A stretch of DNA of 64,000 nt from Paracoccaceae bacterium (GTDB taxonomy: Bacteria > Pseudomonadota > Alphaproteobacteria > Rhodobacterales > Rhodobacteraceae), in contig JAIXPH010000003.1 in assembly GCA_027486345.1 (NCBI GenBank), forward strand, positions 36,495-100,494, in the 5' to 3' direction. The notes below the pieces were generated by a model. The model saw only the letters and a program-made list of their open reading frames with translations. It did not search any database and was not told the DNA's origin. This document shows positions 54,510 through 63,889 of this stretch, in pieces (within the stretch, counting starts at the first letter, position 1; each line of letters starts with the position of its first letter). Position numbers and translations under genes: made by a program.

Positions 54510-56333
54510 ATGGACGCGCAAAGGCAATCGGACATTGACCCCGACCGGATCATCGTCGCCAGTTCTACCGCCTATTCTGCCCGGTATCCCGTCAACGCCC
54601 CGGACAGCCTTGCACTGCCACCGCTTGCGACAGGTCGGGCCTGGGCGCGTTGGATATCTGGCCCCGAGTTCGGAACGGCCCTTCGGTCACTGGCGAACCT
54701 GCCGCTCACAGGTCCGCAGTCCGACCTCCTCCTGCTCACCGATGGCCCAGAGTATCTTGCGTTGTCCGAACTGTCTCCGTTCCTGCAATCCATCGCCGGG
54801 TCAGGCGTGGAGCATCTGGTCTTTTTCCATCGGCCCTACGACACCTTGCCAAGCGATAACGCAAGCGACCCACCCGGTGCCGCAAGCCATTTGCCACGCG
54901 AGACATGGATCAGGCTGTTTGCAGCCGTGGGCTATCAGCCCTTCGCCGACGACAGTGGCAACACGCCCGAAGAGGTACGCCAAGGGGCGATGGCCCGCCT
55001 GTTCAAACCCGCACCCTCTGCGGCCCTGTCAGACGAGATGTCTGAGGGCTTGATCCTTTTTCGGCGCGACCCTGCCCATGACCCTTCCACTGCCCCCCGG
55101 ATCGACGACATTCTGGACATTGGCTATCACGCGACCAAAAGCACGACCCTCAGGACCATTGCCCATCGGACCGGCTTCAACATCCAGCTTTATCAGGATT
55201 TCCTGAACCTCAAGCCGATCCTTGAAAGTGCCAATCCCGAAACTTCAATTGTCCTGCTTCGGGCGGGGGTGATGGACCCGGATGCCTACAAGACGGTCCT
55301 TCTTGGCTTGCAAAGGCTATCGCTGCCGGTGGTGCAATACCATGTCGTGGCGCAACTGGACTGGCAGAAGCTGGACATCCGGTTTCTCATCTCCGTTACC
55401 GAAGGATCGCTCTCGGTCACGCACCTCCTCGGTCGGCAGACCGTCGAGGCGGCCAACCTGAACGGGATCACGACGCTCTTGCTTCAGCATGGTCTCCGGG
55501 TGCAGGGATTTGGCGACCGGACGCTGGAATTCGCGTCCGACTTTCACCTGACCTGGGCGAACAACGCGCATGGCTTGCCCCTGCTCACCCAACGGGTGGC
55601 GGGGATTGTTGCACCGGCCGTGATCAGCGATCCGCAGTTCGATTTGCCCATCGGATCGCCAAAGTTCAGCGACAGCCTGATTGATGGCGGCGAGGATGTG
55701 GTGCTGAACCGATTGGGGTCGGACACATCGGGCTTTCGCAAGCGGGTCCTGCTCGGGACAAATCTGCACTGGGGCGCCCATACCGCCGGGCGGCAGGATG
55801 TGATGAAACGGCTGTCGGCCTTCATCGATACCCACCCAGATCTCTTCTTCATCGTGAAGACCCACCCCATCGAGACACGACAGCAGTATTGGGACCTGCT
55901 CCGGCCGAATACGCTGATCGTCGACGACCGGATGCTGCTTGCGATGGACCTATCGATCTCCAGATTGATCCGTTGGGTGGACGCTGTGGTCAGCAGTCTT
56001 TCGACCCTGCTGCTGGATGGGGCTGTCGCCAGAAAGCCGATCTTTCAGTATGATACGGGTAACCTCTACTCATACCGCTTTGTGCCGACCCTCGGTCTTG
56101 CCGACATCAGCTCGGCGCTGAGCGCGGATGACTGGCCGGTCGCACCCGCGAACACCGATTTCTGTGACTGGTATGCGGATGCGGCCGAAGGGGATTTCTA
56201 CGAGCGGTTCAGTGCCGTGCTGGACGCGGCATGGCCCAAGAAGACAAGCCGCGACAGAAGTCTGGTGAATTACGCCATGTGCGCCGTCGTCGAGGAGCAA
56301 TGGTTCACGCAATTGCAAAAGCAGTCGAAATGA
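54510..56333 (+). CDS. CDP-glycerol/capsule-type glycosyltransferase-like protein
   Basis: 607 residues with no signal peptide. The C-terminal half (about 280-560) matches the GT-B-like fold of CDP-glycerol glycerophosphotransferases and surface-carbohydrate synthases: NGITTLLLQHGLRVQG, LLGTNLHWGAHTAGRQDV, LFFIVKTHPIETRQQYW and the donor-binding AVVSSLSTLLLDGAVARKPIF. The N-terminal 280 residues are not recognised. Expected to act at the cytoplasmic face on a surface polymer. It is convergent with a polysaccharide pyruvyl transferase gene 21 bp away. Confidence 0.75.
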   Translation: MDAQRQSDIDPDRIIVASSTAYSARYPVNAPDSLALPPLATGRAWARWISGPEFGTALRSLANLPLTGPQSDLLLLTDGPEYLALSELSPFLQSIAGSGVEHLVFFHRPYDTLPSDNASDPPGAASHLPRETWIRLFAAVGYQPFADDSGNTPEEVRQGAMARLFKPAPSAALSDEMSEGLILFRRDPAHDPSTAPRIDDILDIGYHATKSTTLRTIAHRTGFNIQLYQDFLNLKPILESANPETSIVLLRAGVMDPDAYKTVLLGLQRLSLPVVQYHVVAQLDWQKLDIRFLISVTEGSLSVTHLLGRQTVEAANLNGITTLLLQHGLRVQGFGDRTLEFASDFHLTWANNAHGLPLLTQRVAGIVAPAVISDPQFDLPIGSPKFSDSLIDGGEDVVLNRLGSDTSGFRKRVLLGTNLHWGAHTAGRQDVMKRLSAFIDTHPDLFFIVKTHPIETRQQYWDLLRPNTLIVDDRMLLAMDLSISRLIRWVDAVVSSLSTLLLDGAVARKPIFQYDTGNLYSYRFVPTLGLADISSALSADDWPVAPANTDFCDWYADAAEGDFYERFSAVLDAAWPKKTSRDRSLVNYAMCAVVEEQWFTQLQKQSK

Positions 56334-56354
56334 AAGGCGCCGCTGCCAGCCCGA

Positions 56355-57527
56355 TCACGACAGCGCCGGCGGGAAGGTCCGTGCAAGTGCTGTCTCCAGC
56401 GTGACCCGCGCCGCACCGGCGTATCGCCGCAAGAGATCGTGCCGCTCCGGCCAGCTTTGCAAAAGCGGCGCGATGTGCCGGTTCCAGTCAAGCTGGGCGA
56501 AACTTGGCACGAAGACATCCCAACCGAGATAATCCACATAGCCGGCCACCTTGCCGAGCGTCAGAACCGGGAGGATCGGAATGCCAAGGAGCGTTCCCAT
56601 GATCAGCACATGCAGCCGGTCACTGATGGTCACATCCGCCTGCGACAAGGCCGCGAAGATCCCGTCCAGATCAGGCAGGTCGTGGACAAAGCACCCTAGT
56701 TTTCCTTGCAGGGCGGTCGTCAATGCTTGGTCCTGCCTCGGATATGTTGACAGCAATTCCAGCGTCGCGCCCTGATCGGTGATTTGCTGCCCGATGGCCG
56801 GAACCTTCTCCCACCATGACGGGTCGGTTGCGCCTGCCGAATTGTGGCGCAAGGACACGAGGATGCGCGGTGTGGCATTCGGTCTTTCCCGCAAAGGAAC
56901 GGAGCGCGCGGTGAGGAATGCCGAATCCGGGACAAGCACGGCGGTCCGGACACCCAGCGCCTGCGCCAACCGCAAGGACAGCGGGTCCCTCATGGCGGCG
57001 ACGGCCAGCCTGTTCAGGCATGGACCGAGAATGGGCTTGACCTCGTCCTTGATCACAGAGGCCATCGAATGCGGCATGAAGCTGACATGGGCGCAGCGCT
57101 CTGCCGCCACGGCAATCATGGCGGCCATGAACAGCGGCCGTTCGACCCCTGACCAATGCCCGCCCCCCAGACAGATGACCGCATCCATGGCGGAAAAAAC
57201 CTGTGCGATGTCATGCCCTCTGAGTGCGTCCAGCAGATCCTGATACAGGTTTGCGCCATCAGCAGACTCCGGTGTGACAGCCATCGGCGGAAGGAAGGTC
57301 ACATTTGGATGCCGCGCGGCAAAGGACTGCACGAGTGCCTCTTCGCGGCGTCCATCCTGGATATGGATGTGGATTGAACACCCCGGATAGGACCGGCACA
57401 ACCACTCCACCGTGCACTCGGCGATCAGGATATCGCCAAGATTGCCGCCGAAATTCGCGAACAGCAGCAGGACGTTTCTGGCCTGCGCGGCATTCTCGGT
57501 CGGCTCAGGGATCAGTGACGCGGTCAT
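56355..57527 (-). CDS. Polysaccharide pyruvyl transferase family protein
   Basis: 390 residues of the CsaB/ExoV-type family, which adds ketal-pyruvate to surface sugars from PEP. Motifs seen: LLFANFGGNLGDILIAECTVEWL, AVICLGGGHWSGVERPLFM, AAMRDPLSLRLAQALGVRTAVLVPDSAFL (in part) and the C-terminal VTISDRLHVLIMGTLLGIPILPV. The ATG at 57527 has GGAG six nt upstream. With the neighbouring transferase it marks a small surface-polysaccharide locus. Confidence 0.88.
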   Translation of the reverse strand: MTASLIPEPTENAAQARNVLLLFANFGGNLGDILIAECTVEWLCRSYPGCSIHIHIQDGRREEALVQSFAARHPNVTFLPPMAVTPESADGANLYQDLLDALRGHDIAQVFSAMDAVICLGGGHWSGVERPLFMAAMIAVAAERCAHVSFMPHSMASVIKDEVKPILGPCLNRLAVAAMRDPLSLRLAQALGVRTAVLVPDSAFLTARSVPLRERPNATPRILVSLRHNSAGATDPSWWEKVPAIGQQITDQGATLELLSTYPRQDQALTTALQGKLGCFVHDLPDLDGIFAALSQADVTISDRLHVLIMGTLLGIPILPVLTLGKVAGYVDYLGWDVFVPSFAQLDWNRHIAPLLQSWPERHDLLRRYAGAARVTLETALARTFPPALS

Positions 57528-58013
57528 CAAACTCTCCGGACATCGGTGCGGCGCGCTGGCCTTGCGCATGACAAGCCTATGGCCGTGAAGGGCAACACCT
57601 GCAAGAGGGTGATCTTCCCCCGGACCTTCCCGCGCGGTGATGGCGGCGGCCCAACCCGAAAGATCACCCCCGGCAGAGCGCGTGCATCATGCGCGCCAAC
57701 CACCTGTCAGCACGCCGGATTTATCTTCGGCCCTGCGGTTTTCACCAGAATCCCGACGTGTCGAGATGCAAGCTGCCCCTGCCCTTGTTCGCGCCTTGCA
57801 GGGCAAGGCGGAGCGTGCCGAATGGACCAAGGTGCAACGACCGCAAACCGCGGACCGTAGTGCCGCCATTTCGTCCCGGGGTTCGTGGAACCGATCGTCG
57901 CACAGGCGCAGCGGCATCGGGCCGCGTCTCGGATGAGGCAAGAGGCGTCATCGTGGGACTACTCATGACCAAATCCTGCGCGGATTGGTTTCGCACTGCC
58001 GCGTGCGGACCCC
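57528..58013. other. 486-bp gap without a convincing gene
   Basis: Lies between the start of the pyruvyl transferase gene and the stop of the LytTR gene. Overlapping short frames in all directions show no codon bias or family pattern. It may hold the promoter for the pyruvyl transferase; it looks like decayed sequence. Confidence 0.45.
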
Positions 58014-59036
58014 TCAGTCCGTCGTCACCCGCTTGCGGGCATTCAGAAAGGCGACGCGGCGATATTTCGAAACCTGATAGAGGTCCCCGTTCTTGAGGCG
58101 GATCTCTATCTGTCGTCCGGCCTCTTGGTGGACTTCGGCGATGGCGGAACAGGCGATCCAGACCGAACGGTTGATGCGAAAGCCGATGGTTTCATCGAGA
58201 GTTTCGACAACCTTCCCCAATTCGCCGCGCAGCATCACGCGCCGATCCTGCGTCACCACCTGCAGATAATGGTCTTCCGAGCGCAATAGGACGAGGTCTT
58301 TGCGGTCAAACCGGGCTCCGGAGATCGTGACGAAAGTGTTTGCATCGGCGTCCGGGCTGGGGACGTCGAAAGACACCTCCCCACGCGCAGCGACCGGTTT
58401 TGTCGGCAAGGTCGCGCGCGGCGATGGGCCGGTGTCAGCGTCGGGGGCAGCCGATGTGCGGTTGCCGTGATCACAGATAAAGGCCGGATGCTGCGGGGCG
58501 ACGAATGACCCGAATGCCATGTCAAACAAGGCCAGAACAAAGACTTCCTTGATCGCGGTGCGAATGACATCGGCGGAGGGAATGTAGGTGTCATGCAGGC
58601 TGACGCTGACGCCGTAGGTCAGGAACTGCAAAAGCGGCAGCGATGGCAGGATGATCAACGGTGTAAAAACCGTCTTGATCCAGCCTTTGGTCAGCAGCCA
58701 ATGCGTCACCCGCAAGGCACCGACATACCAGACGATGACCGTCGCTGTGACCAGCGACCAGAGCATCATCAATTCCCACGGAGAGAGTGCGCCGACGTCC
58801 CAAGGATCGCTGTTCAGCAGGCTGTAAACCGCGATGCAAAAGAACATGTACTTCAGGAATACCGGCGACAGCAGGATGTCAGTGGGCGAATCTATGACGA
58901 TCTGCGCGTGCGTTCCATCAATGAACCGCACGTTTACCGGCCTGATCGGGCCTGTGCTGGGCTTTCGTTGAACCAAAGGGGCCTCCCGTACACACCGACT
59001 CATCAGTCTTTGTGTTGCAGTGAGGGTCTGCTGCAT
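58014..59036 (-). CDS. Membrane-bound LytTR DNA-binding regulator
   Basis: 340 residues: about four hydrophobic segments ([71 protein letters not shown]), a 60-residue polar linker, then a C-terminal LytTR domain (about 235-335): [48 protein letters not shown] (in part) and [15 protein letters not shown]. There is no receiver domain, so it is a one-component membrane sensor-regulator. ATG 59036 or a Met 11 codons later may be the start; it is divergent from the RTX gene. Confidence 0.85.
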   Translation of the reverse strand: MQQTLTATQRLMSRCVREAPLVQRKPSTGPIRPVNVRFIDGTHAQIVIDSPTDILLSPVFLKYMFFCIAVYSLLNSDPWDVGALSPWELMMLWSLVTATVIVWYVGALRVTHWLLTKGWIKTVFTPLIILPSLPLLQFLTYGVSVSLHDTYIPSADVIRTAIKEVFVLALFDMAFGSFVAPQHPAFICDHGNRTSAAPDADTGPSPRATLPTKPVAARGEVSFDVPSPDADANTFVTISGARFDRKDLVLLRSEDHYLQVVTQDRRVMLRGELGKVVETLDETIGFRINRSVWIACSAIAEVHQEAGRQIEIRLKNGDLYQVSKYRRVAFLNARKRVTTD

Positions 59037-59065
59037 CAAGACCCGGGCATCCTGACCTCAACACC

Positions 59066-62000
59066 ATGACCTTTACCGCGGGCGCTGACTTGACCGTCAC
59101 CGGCAACGTGGTGATGGCGTCGAACTACGGCAACACCACCTTCTTGGCGGGCGACAATGCCTCGATCGGGGTGAACCTCGACGTTCATTCGAATTATTCG
59201 ACCAACACCGTGGTTCTGGGCGCCAATTCCGACGTCGGTGCCAACGTCCTGATGAATTCCAATTATTCGGACAATGATCTGAAGATTGGCGACAACACGA
59301 TTGTCGGCAAGCTGGGCGCCGGCAATGTCATGATGAATTCCAACTTCGCGGACAACTGCCTTGCCATCGGGAACAACGTCACCATCAAGGGTGACCTGAA
59401 CCTTGGCAGCAACGCATCCGATCAGCTCGTGCGCGCGGGCAACGATCTGAACGTCAGCGCCAGCGTGGTCTTGGGCGCCGTGAACGCCAACAATGGCGTC
59501 GAGATCGGCAACAACCTTTTTGTCGGCGGCAATCTGGTCGGGTCCAACAACCTGGCAACGCCGGAATACCTCAAGGTCGGCGACAACTGGTCCATCGTCG
59601 GCAACATCGCCATGAGTGGCGGCACCGACAACCTGATCCTCGGACAACCTGCCCCGCAGCAAACCGTGATCACTGGCGACGGACTCGGCGGTAATGGCAT
59701 TTCTGTTGAAGCGCCTGCCGGTCAGGAAGCCGCCTTTGGCGCTGCGGCGACGGCCGCAAACTGGAAGCAAAACGGCGACGGAAGCTGGAGCCCGACCGGC
59801 GTCAACCAATACTTCGCGTTCAACGGCATCAGCTACCAGTTCTTCTTTTTCGACAAGGCCGCCGATCCCAACGCGGCCCCCGATTTCACCCAATGCGAGA
59901 TTTTCTTGCCGCCAGACGGCATCGTTAACGGCACCGCGACCAGCGATGTCATGACGCCGGGCTATGTCGATGCACAGGGCGACATCATCGATGGGGTGGA
60001 TGGTCTGAACGACTCGATCCGGGGTGAGGCGGGCAATGACTCGATTTCGGCCGGGGCCGGGAATGACACGGTCGATGGCGGCGCGGACAATGACACGATT
60101 CAGGGCGGCGACGGCGCCGACAGCGTGATCGGCGGAACGGGCAATGACTCGCTTTCGGGCGGCGCGGGGGCTGATACGCTGGATGGCGGCGCCAATGACG
60201 ACAGGCTGTCGGGCGGTCTTGGGAATGACTCTCTGATCGGGGGCGATGGCAATGACATGCTCTCGGGCGATGAGGGCAATGACACCTTGTCGGGCGGCTC
60301 TGGCAATGACGCGCTGATCGGCGGGGCCGGGTCTGACAGCCTGCTGGGCGGTGAGGGGGCGGACACCCTCTCCGGTGGCGCGGATGACGATGATCTCCTG
60401 CTCGGCGCGGGGGACAGCGCCGAAGGTGGGGCTGGCGATGACGAGTTCCGCATCGATCCCACGCTGACCGGGACTGGCACGATCACCGTCATCGGCGGCG
60501 AGACCGGCGAGGACCTGACCGACCCGACCAATGGCGGCGCGGGTGATGTGCTCGATCTGCGCGGATTGACCAGCGTTGTGCTGACCCCGACCGGGGCGGA
60601 AAGCGGCACGGCCACCTACCAGAACAACGCCGGCCAGACCGTCACCATCCAGTACAGCGAGATCGAACGCATCCTGCTCGACAGCAATGGTGTCGTGGAC
60701 GGTACCGCTGGTGGAGACCTGATCACGCCCACGTCGGGTCCGGGCGGCCTGCCCTACACCGACCCGCAGGGTGACCAGATCGACGGCACGGATGGGCTGA
60801 ACGACACGGTGTCCGCCGGGTCTGGGGACGACACCGTCGATGCGGGTCAGGGCAATGACACGGTCGATGGTGGCACCGGGAATGACAGCCTCTCGGGCAA
60901 TGTCGGCAATGACAGCCTGTCGGGCAGCGACGGGAACGACACGCTCTCTGGCAGCGCCGGGAATGACACGCTTTTGGGCGATGCGGGCAATGACTCGCTC
61001 TTGGGCGGCGATGGGGCGGACAGCCTGAGCGGCGGCACAGGGTCTGACACGCTTCTTGGTGGTGTTGGAGCGGATACCCTCTCCGGCGGAGCGGGGGATG
61101 ACGATATCCTTTTAAGCGGTGGCGACGGTGCGTCGGGCGGGTCGGGGGATGACGTGTTCGCCCTCGACCCAACCGACACCTCGCCTGACATCGCGGCCAC
61201 GGTGGACGGCGGAACGGATGCCACTTCGGGCGCGCCGGAGGATGCGTCGAACGGCGACGGCGGCGATGTGCTGGACCTGTCGGGGGTGACGGCGCCGGTG
61301 ACGGTGGTCTATGGCGCGAACCCGGAAGGCGGCAGCGTCAATGGTCTGGACGGGGATGCGGGCACGGACCTGACCTTTGCCGAGATCGAGCGGGTGCTGA
61401 CCGGATCGGGGGCCGACACCGTCAATGGTGGCGCGGCGACGGGGCCGATCAGCATCGACACCGGGGCGGGCAATGACAGCATCACCGGCGGGTCGGGCAA
61501 TGACACGGTGGCGGCGGGTGACGGGGCGGATGTCGTCGCGGCAGGCGCAGGCGATGACCGGATTGATGCAGGCGCCGGTCAGGACACGGTCGATGGCGGC
61601 GCGGGCAATGACAGCCTCGACGCCGGGGCCGGGAATGACTCGGTCGCCGCAGGTGCCGGGAATGACACGGTGGCGGGCGGCGATGGCGATGACACGCTGG
61701 ACGGCGGGGCTGACAATGACTCCGTCACCGGCGGCATCGGTGCCGACAGCTTGGTCGGCGGCGACGGGGCGGACACGCTGGCGGGCGACGAGGGCGCGGA
61801 CACGCTCTCGGGCGGCGCGGGCGAGGACCGTCTGGACGGCGGGGCCGAGGCCGACAGCCTCGACGGCGGCGCGGGCAATGACACGGTGGCGGGTGGTGCC
61901 GGCAATGACGCACTGGCGGGCGATGGCGGGGATGCCGCACAAGCCCCCATCGCCTGCACAATGCGTGCCGCAATCAGGGAATCGAAATCACGGGCCAACG

Positions 62001-62095
62001 CCCCCATCCCGCTGCCCAGCGTGAAGAGCATCAACCCACCAAGGATCACCGGACGGCGTCCGATCCGGTCTGACAGGGGGCCCACGATCAACTGA
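59066..62095 (+). CDS. SNY-repeat/RTX calcium-binding protein, chimeric 3' end
   Basis: 1009-residue frame. Residues 1-200: about seven repeats of 22-27 residues with the core SN(Y/F)xxNxxxxGxN. Residues 315-460, 580-700 and 785-955: three blocks of RTX nonapeptides (GGxGNDxLx), with DVLDL and EIER-type linkers between them, as in extracellular Ca-binding proteins secreted by type I systems. From about residue 958 (nt 61937) the frame is antisense to an MFS gene, so the native C-terminus and its secretion signal are lost. The ATG at 59066 has no ribosome site, no signal peptide follows, and only 29 bp separate it from the LytTR start, so the 5' end may also be incomplete. Confidence 0.75.
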   Translation: MTFTAGADLTVTGNVVMASNYGNTTFLAGDNASIGVNLDVHSNYSTNTVVLGANSDVGANVLMNSNYSDNDLKIGDNTIVGKLGAGNVMMNSNFADNCLAIGNNVTIKGDLNLGSNASDQLVRAGNDLNVSASVVLGAVNANNGVEIGNNLFVGGNLVGSNNLATPEYLKVGDNWSIVGNIAMSGGTDNLILGQPAPQQTVITGDGLGGNGISVEAPAGQEAAFGAAATAANWKQNGDGSWSPTGVNQYFAFNGISYQFFFFDKAADPNAAPDFTQCEIFLPPDGIVNGTATSDVMTPGYVDAQGDIIDGVDGLNDSIRGEAGNDSISAGAGNDTVDGGADNDTIQGGDGADSVIGGTGNDSLSGGAGADTLDGGANDDRLSGGLGNDSLIGGDGNDMLSGDEGNDTLSGGSGNDALIGGAGSDSLLGGEGADTLSGGADDDDLLLGAGDSAEGGAGDDEFRIDPTLTGTGTITVIGGETGEDLTDPTNGGAGDVLDLRGLTSVVLTPTGAESGTATYQNNAGQTVTIQYSEIERILLDSNGVVDGTAGGDLITPTSGPGGLPYTDPQGDQIDGTDGLNDTVSAGSGDDTVDAGQGNDTVDGGTGNDSLSGNVGNDSLSGSDGNDTLSGSAGNDTLLGDAGNDSLLGGDGADSLSGGTGSDTLLGGVGADTLSGGAGDDDILLSGGDGASGGSGDDVFALDPTDTSPDIAATVDGGTDATSGAPEDASNGDGGDVLDLSGVTAPVTVVYGANPEGGSVNGLDGDAGTDLTFAEIERVLTGSGADTVNGGAATGPISIDTGAGNDSITGGSGNDTVAAGDGADVVAAGAGDDRIDAGAGQDTVDGGAGNDSLDAGAGNDSVAAGAGNDTVAGGDGDDTLDGGADNDSVTGGIGADSLVGGDGADTLAGDEGADTLSGGAGEDRLDGGAEADSLDGGAGNDTVAGGAGNDALAGDGGDAAQAPIACTMRAAIRESKSRANAPIPLPSVKSINPPRITGRRPIRSDRGPTIN

Positions 62096-62268
62096 CCAAG
62101 GGCGAAGGTGGCGAAAAAACTGCTTAGCAACAGCGACAAGCGGTCAGGGGCTTGGGCAAACGTGGCGCCGATCTGCGGGAAGGAGGGAAGTATGATGTTG
62201 GTCGCCAAGGCACCAAGGGCGGACAGGCCCGAAAGCAGACCCAGCATAGTGCGACGAAGGGGGGGCAT
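61936..62268 (-). pseudogene. 5' fragment of a Bcr/CflA-type MFS drug exporter
   Basis: The first about 110 residues of a DHA1 exporter: a first helix (LLSGLSALGALATNIILPSF), [20 protein letters not shown] with the following [10 protein letters not shown] loop, and [12 protein letters not shown]. At about 61937 the sequence switches to the antisense of the RTX gene, so roughly 280 C-terminal residues are missing. The start ATG at 62268 has GGGAG upstream. Its promoter side and divergent TetR gene are intact. Confidence 0.85.
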
Positions 62269-62367
62269 CAGCGGCGGCTCCCTTGGCTTGGGACAGATGG
62301 AAACGCAAACCCCGTCAGCGCGCACCAACGTCATCTGCCGCATCCAAAGATTACACTGATCATCTAC

Positions 62368-62396
62368 TTGATTCGATGACGATTGTCATCTAATAA
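62368..62396 (+). promoter_or_regulatory. tetR promoter with operator in the spacer
   Basis: TTGATT (62368-62373), a 17-bp spacer, and TAATAA (62391-62396). The palindrome GATGAC-GATT-GTCATC occupies 62375-62390, exactly between the boxes. It is a likely operator for the TetR protein that would also shut off the divergent exporter promoter. Confidence 0.7.
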
Positions 62397-62418
62397 TGAG
62401 GCGACGTTGGAGGGAGTC

Positions 62419-62949
62419 ATGGCCAAGAGCAGACAGCACAAGGCAGAAAGTCGCAAAGCGATACTCGACTCGGCCGCTCGGTTGTTCCGGGAACGCGGCG
62501 TCGAAGGCGTGACCGTGGCCGAAGTCATGCAGGATGCCGGCTTGACCCATGGCGGCTTCCCGCGCCATTTCTCCAGCAAGCAGGAGTTGGTCACCGAAGC
62601 GCTCGCCGCGGTGTTTCAAGCCAACCAGGATGCGCCAATACTGCCTACTGACAGCCTTCAAGTCTTTGCCGCCGCCTATCTGCGGCCCCAGCATCGCGAG
62701 GCCGTCGGGCGCGGCTGTGCTTTCGCCGCTCTGGGCTCTGAACTGGTCCGCGCGCCGGACCACACGCGGGCAACCCTGACCGCCGAGATCCGTCGCCAGA
62801 TAGATGAGTTGGCCAAGACCACATCCCGCGAACAGGCGATCGGGGCTTGGTCGGCAATGGTGGGGGCCATGATGTTGGCCCGCATTGCGGACAATGAGGC
62901 GTTTTCGGACGAAATCCTGAATGGAACGAAAGCGTTCCTGGGCGCCTGA
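62419..62949 (+). CDS. TetR/AcrR family repressor
   Basis: 176 residues with an N-terminal TetR HTH: ILDSAARLFRERGVEGVTVAEVMQDAGLTHGGFPRHFSSKQELV in two parts. The ligand domain has GRGCAFAALGSELVRAP, common in regulators of this branch. ATG 62419 is preceded by GGAGGGAG. It is divergent from the truncated MFS exporter and most likely its regulator. Confidence 0.9.
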   Translation: MAKSRQHKAESRKAILDSAARLFRERGVEGVTVAEVMQDAGLTHGGFPRHFSSKQELVTEALAAVFQANQDAPILPTDSLQVFAAAYLRPQHREAVGRGCAFAALGSELVRAPDHTRATLTAEIRRQIDELAKTTSREQAIGAWSAMVGAMMLARIADNEAFSDEILNGTKAFLGA

Positions 62950-63285
62950 TGGCCGCAAAGTGTCAAGCGACAGGAAGATCTGGTTCTGCCCCAATCGTGT
63001 TGCGCCATTTTCTGACCCAAATGTTGTGATGGTTTTGGCAAGACCATCAAGCGGCCTTTAGACGGACTAAGTGGGTGGTTGCCGTCAGCCCCGCAGACCC
63101 AGACTGCATTTGTGCGATGCTTGCCCAGCCGCACATTCTGAGAGGACGGTCTAGACAGACAGGGCCGTCACCTGAAATGGGTCATCCCGCCTGTCCCGTC
63201 AGGTCCCTGTCCAATGTCGCGGATGGGCAAGCGGCTGCGGGCTGTCAGTGGCAGGCTTCCTTCCGAAGCGTGCCGGAAACCTCAG
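62950..63285. other. 336-bp gap, possible remnant sequence
   Basis: No gene recognised between tetR and the MBL pseudogene. Lower GC and many short frames suggest remnants of past insertions, but I cannot name any of them. Confidence 0.4.
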
Positions 63286-63889
63286 ATGACAGAGTCGGCG
63301 GACACAGAGCTTTTGGTCGAAGACATGGGCGCAGGTATCCTGCGGCTGTCCGAGCCGATGTTGCTGGAAAGTGAGCGCAGCTTTTTTACCTGATCACCGG
63401 CGATCAGCGCTCCTGCCTGATCGACGGGGGCTGGGGTCTTGGCGCGGGCCTGCCCGGCCGCTGGTTGCCGGGTGTGATCGCCGTGGCGACGCACAGCCAT
63501 TTCGACCACATCGGCCATCTTCACCAAGCCACCACCCGTCTGGGCCACCAGGCAGAGGCCGCAATCTTTGCCGATCCACAGCCAGAGGCGACGCAAGCCG
63601 CGCCTTGGCTTTATGGGCGGCCCGTCCTGACGGATGGGGCGGCCATTGATCCCAAGGCGCCGGGGCAAAGGCCCTGCCCGCTGACCGGTCATCTGGAAGA
63701 TGGGTCCAGCGTCGATCTGGGCGGGCGGCGTCTTGAGGTGATGCACACACCCGGACATTCCCCGGGATCGATCAGCCTTTACGATCACAGCACACAAAGC
63801 CTGTTTTGCGGCGATGTTCTGCTGCCCGGGCATATCTTCGACGACATCCCCGGGGCGGACCCGACGCTGGTGCGCCAGAGTCTGAGCTA
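63286..63889 (+). pseudogene. MBL-fold hydrolase, frameshifted and cut by an IS
   Basis: Starts ATG at 63286 (MTESADTELLVEDMGAGILR) and runs to a run of six T at about 63384-63389, where the frame meets a stop; the MBL fold continues in another frame (YLITGDQRSCLIDGGWGLGAG). Downstream motifs are ATHSHFDHIGHLHQA (HxHxDH), MHTPGHSPGSISLYD and LFCGDVLLPGHIFDD. One T more in the run would restore the frame. Near 63885 coding sequence gives way to an IS end, so the C-terminus is missing. Either a sequencing error plus insertion, or a true pseudogene. Confidence 0.75.

Noticed and set aside
60000..61930. Short tandem DNA repeats that could suggest a CRISPR or satellite array
   Set aside because: They are in-frame RTX nonapeptide codons; there are no spacers or constant direct repeats.
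61579..62343. 254-codon minus-strand frame that joins an MFS start to a Pro/Ala/Ser-rich tail
   Set aside because: Only the first part is a real gene fragment; the tail is antisense RTX repeats past the junction.
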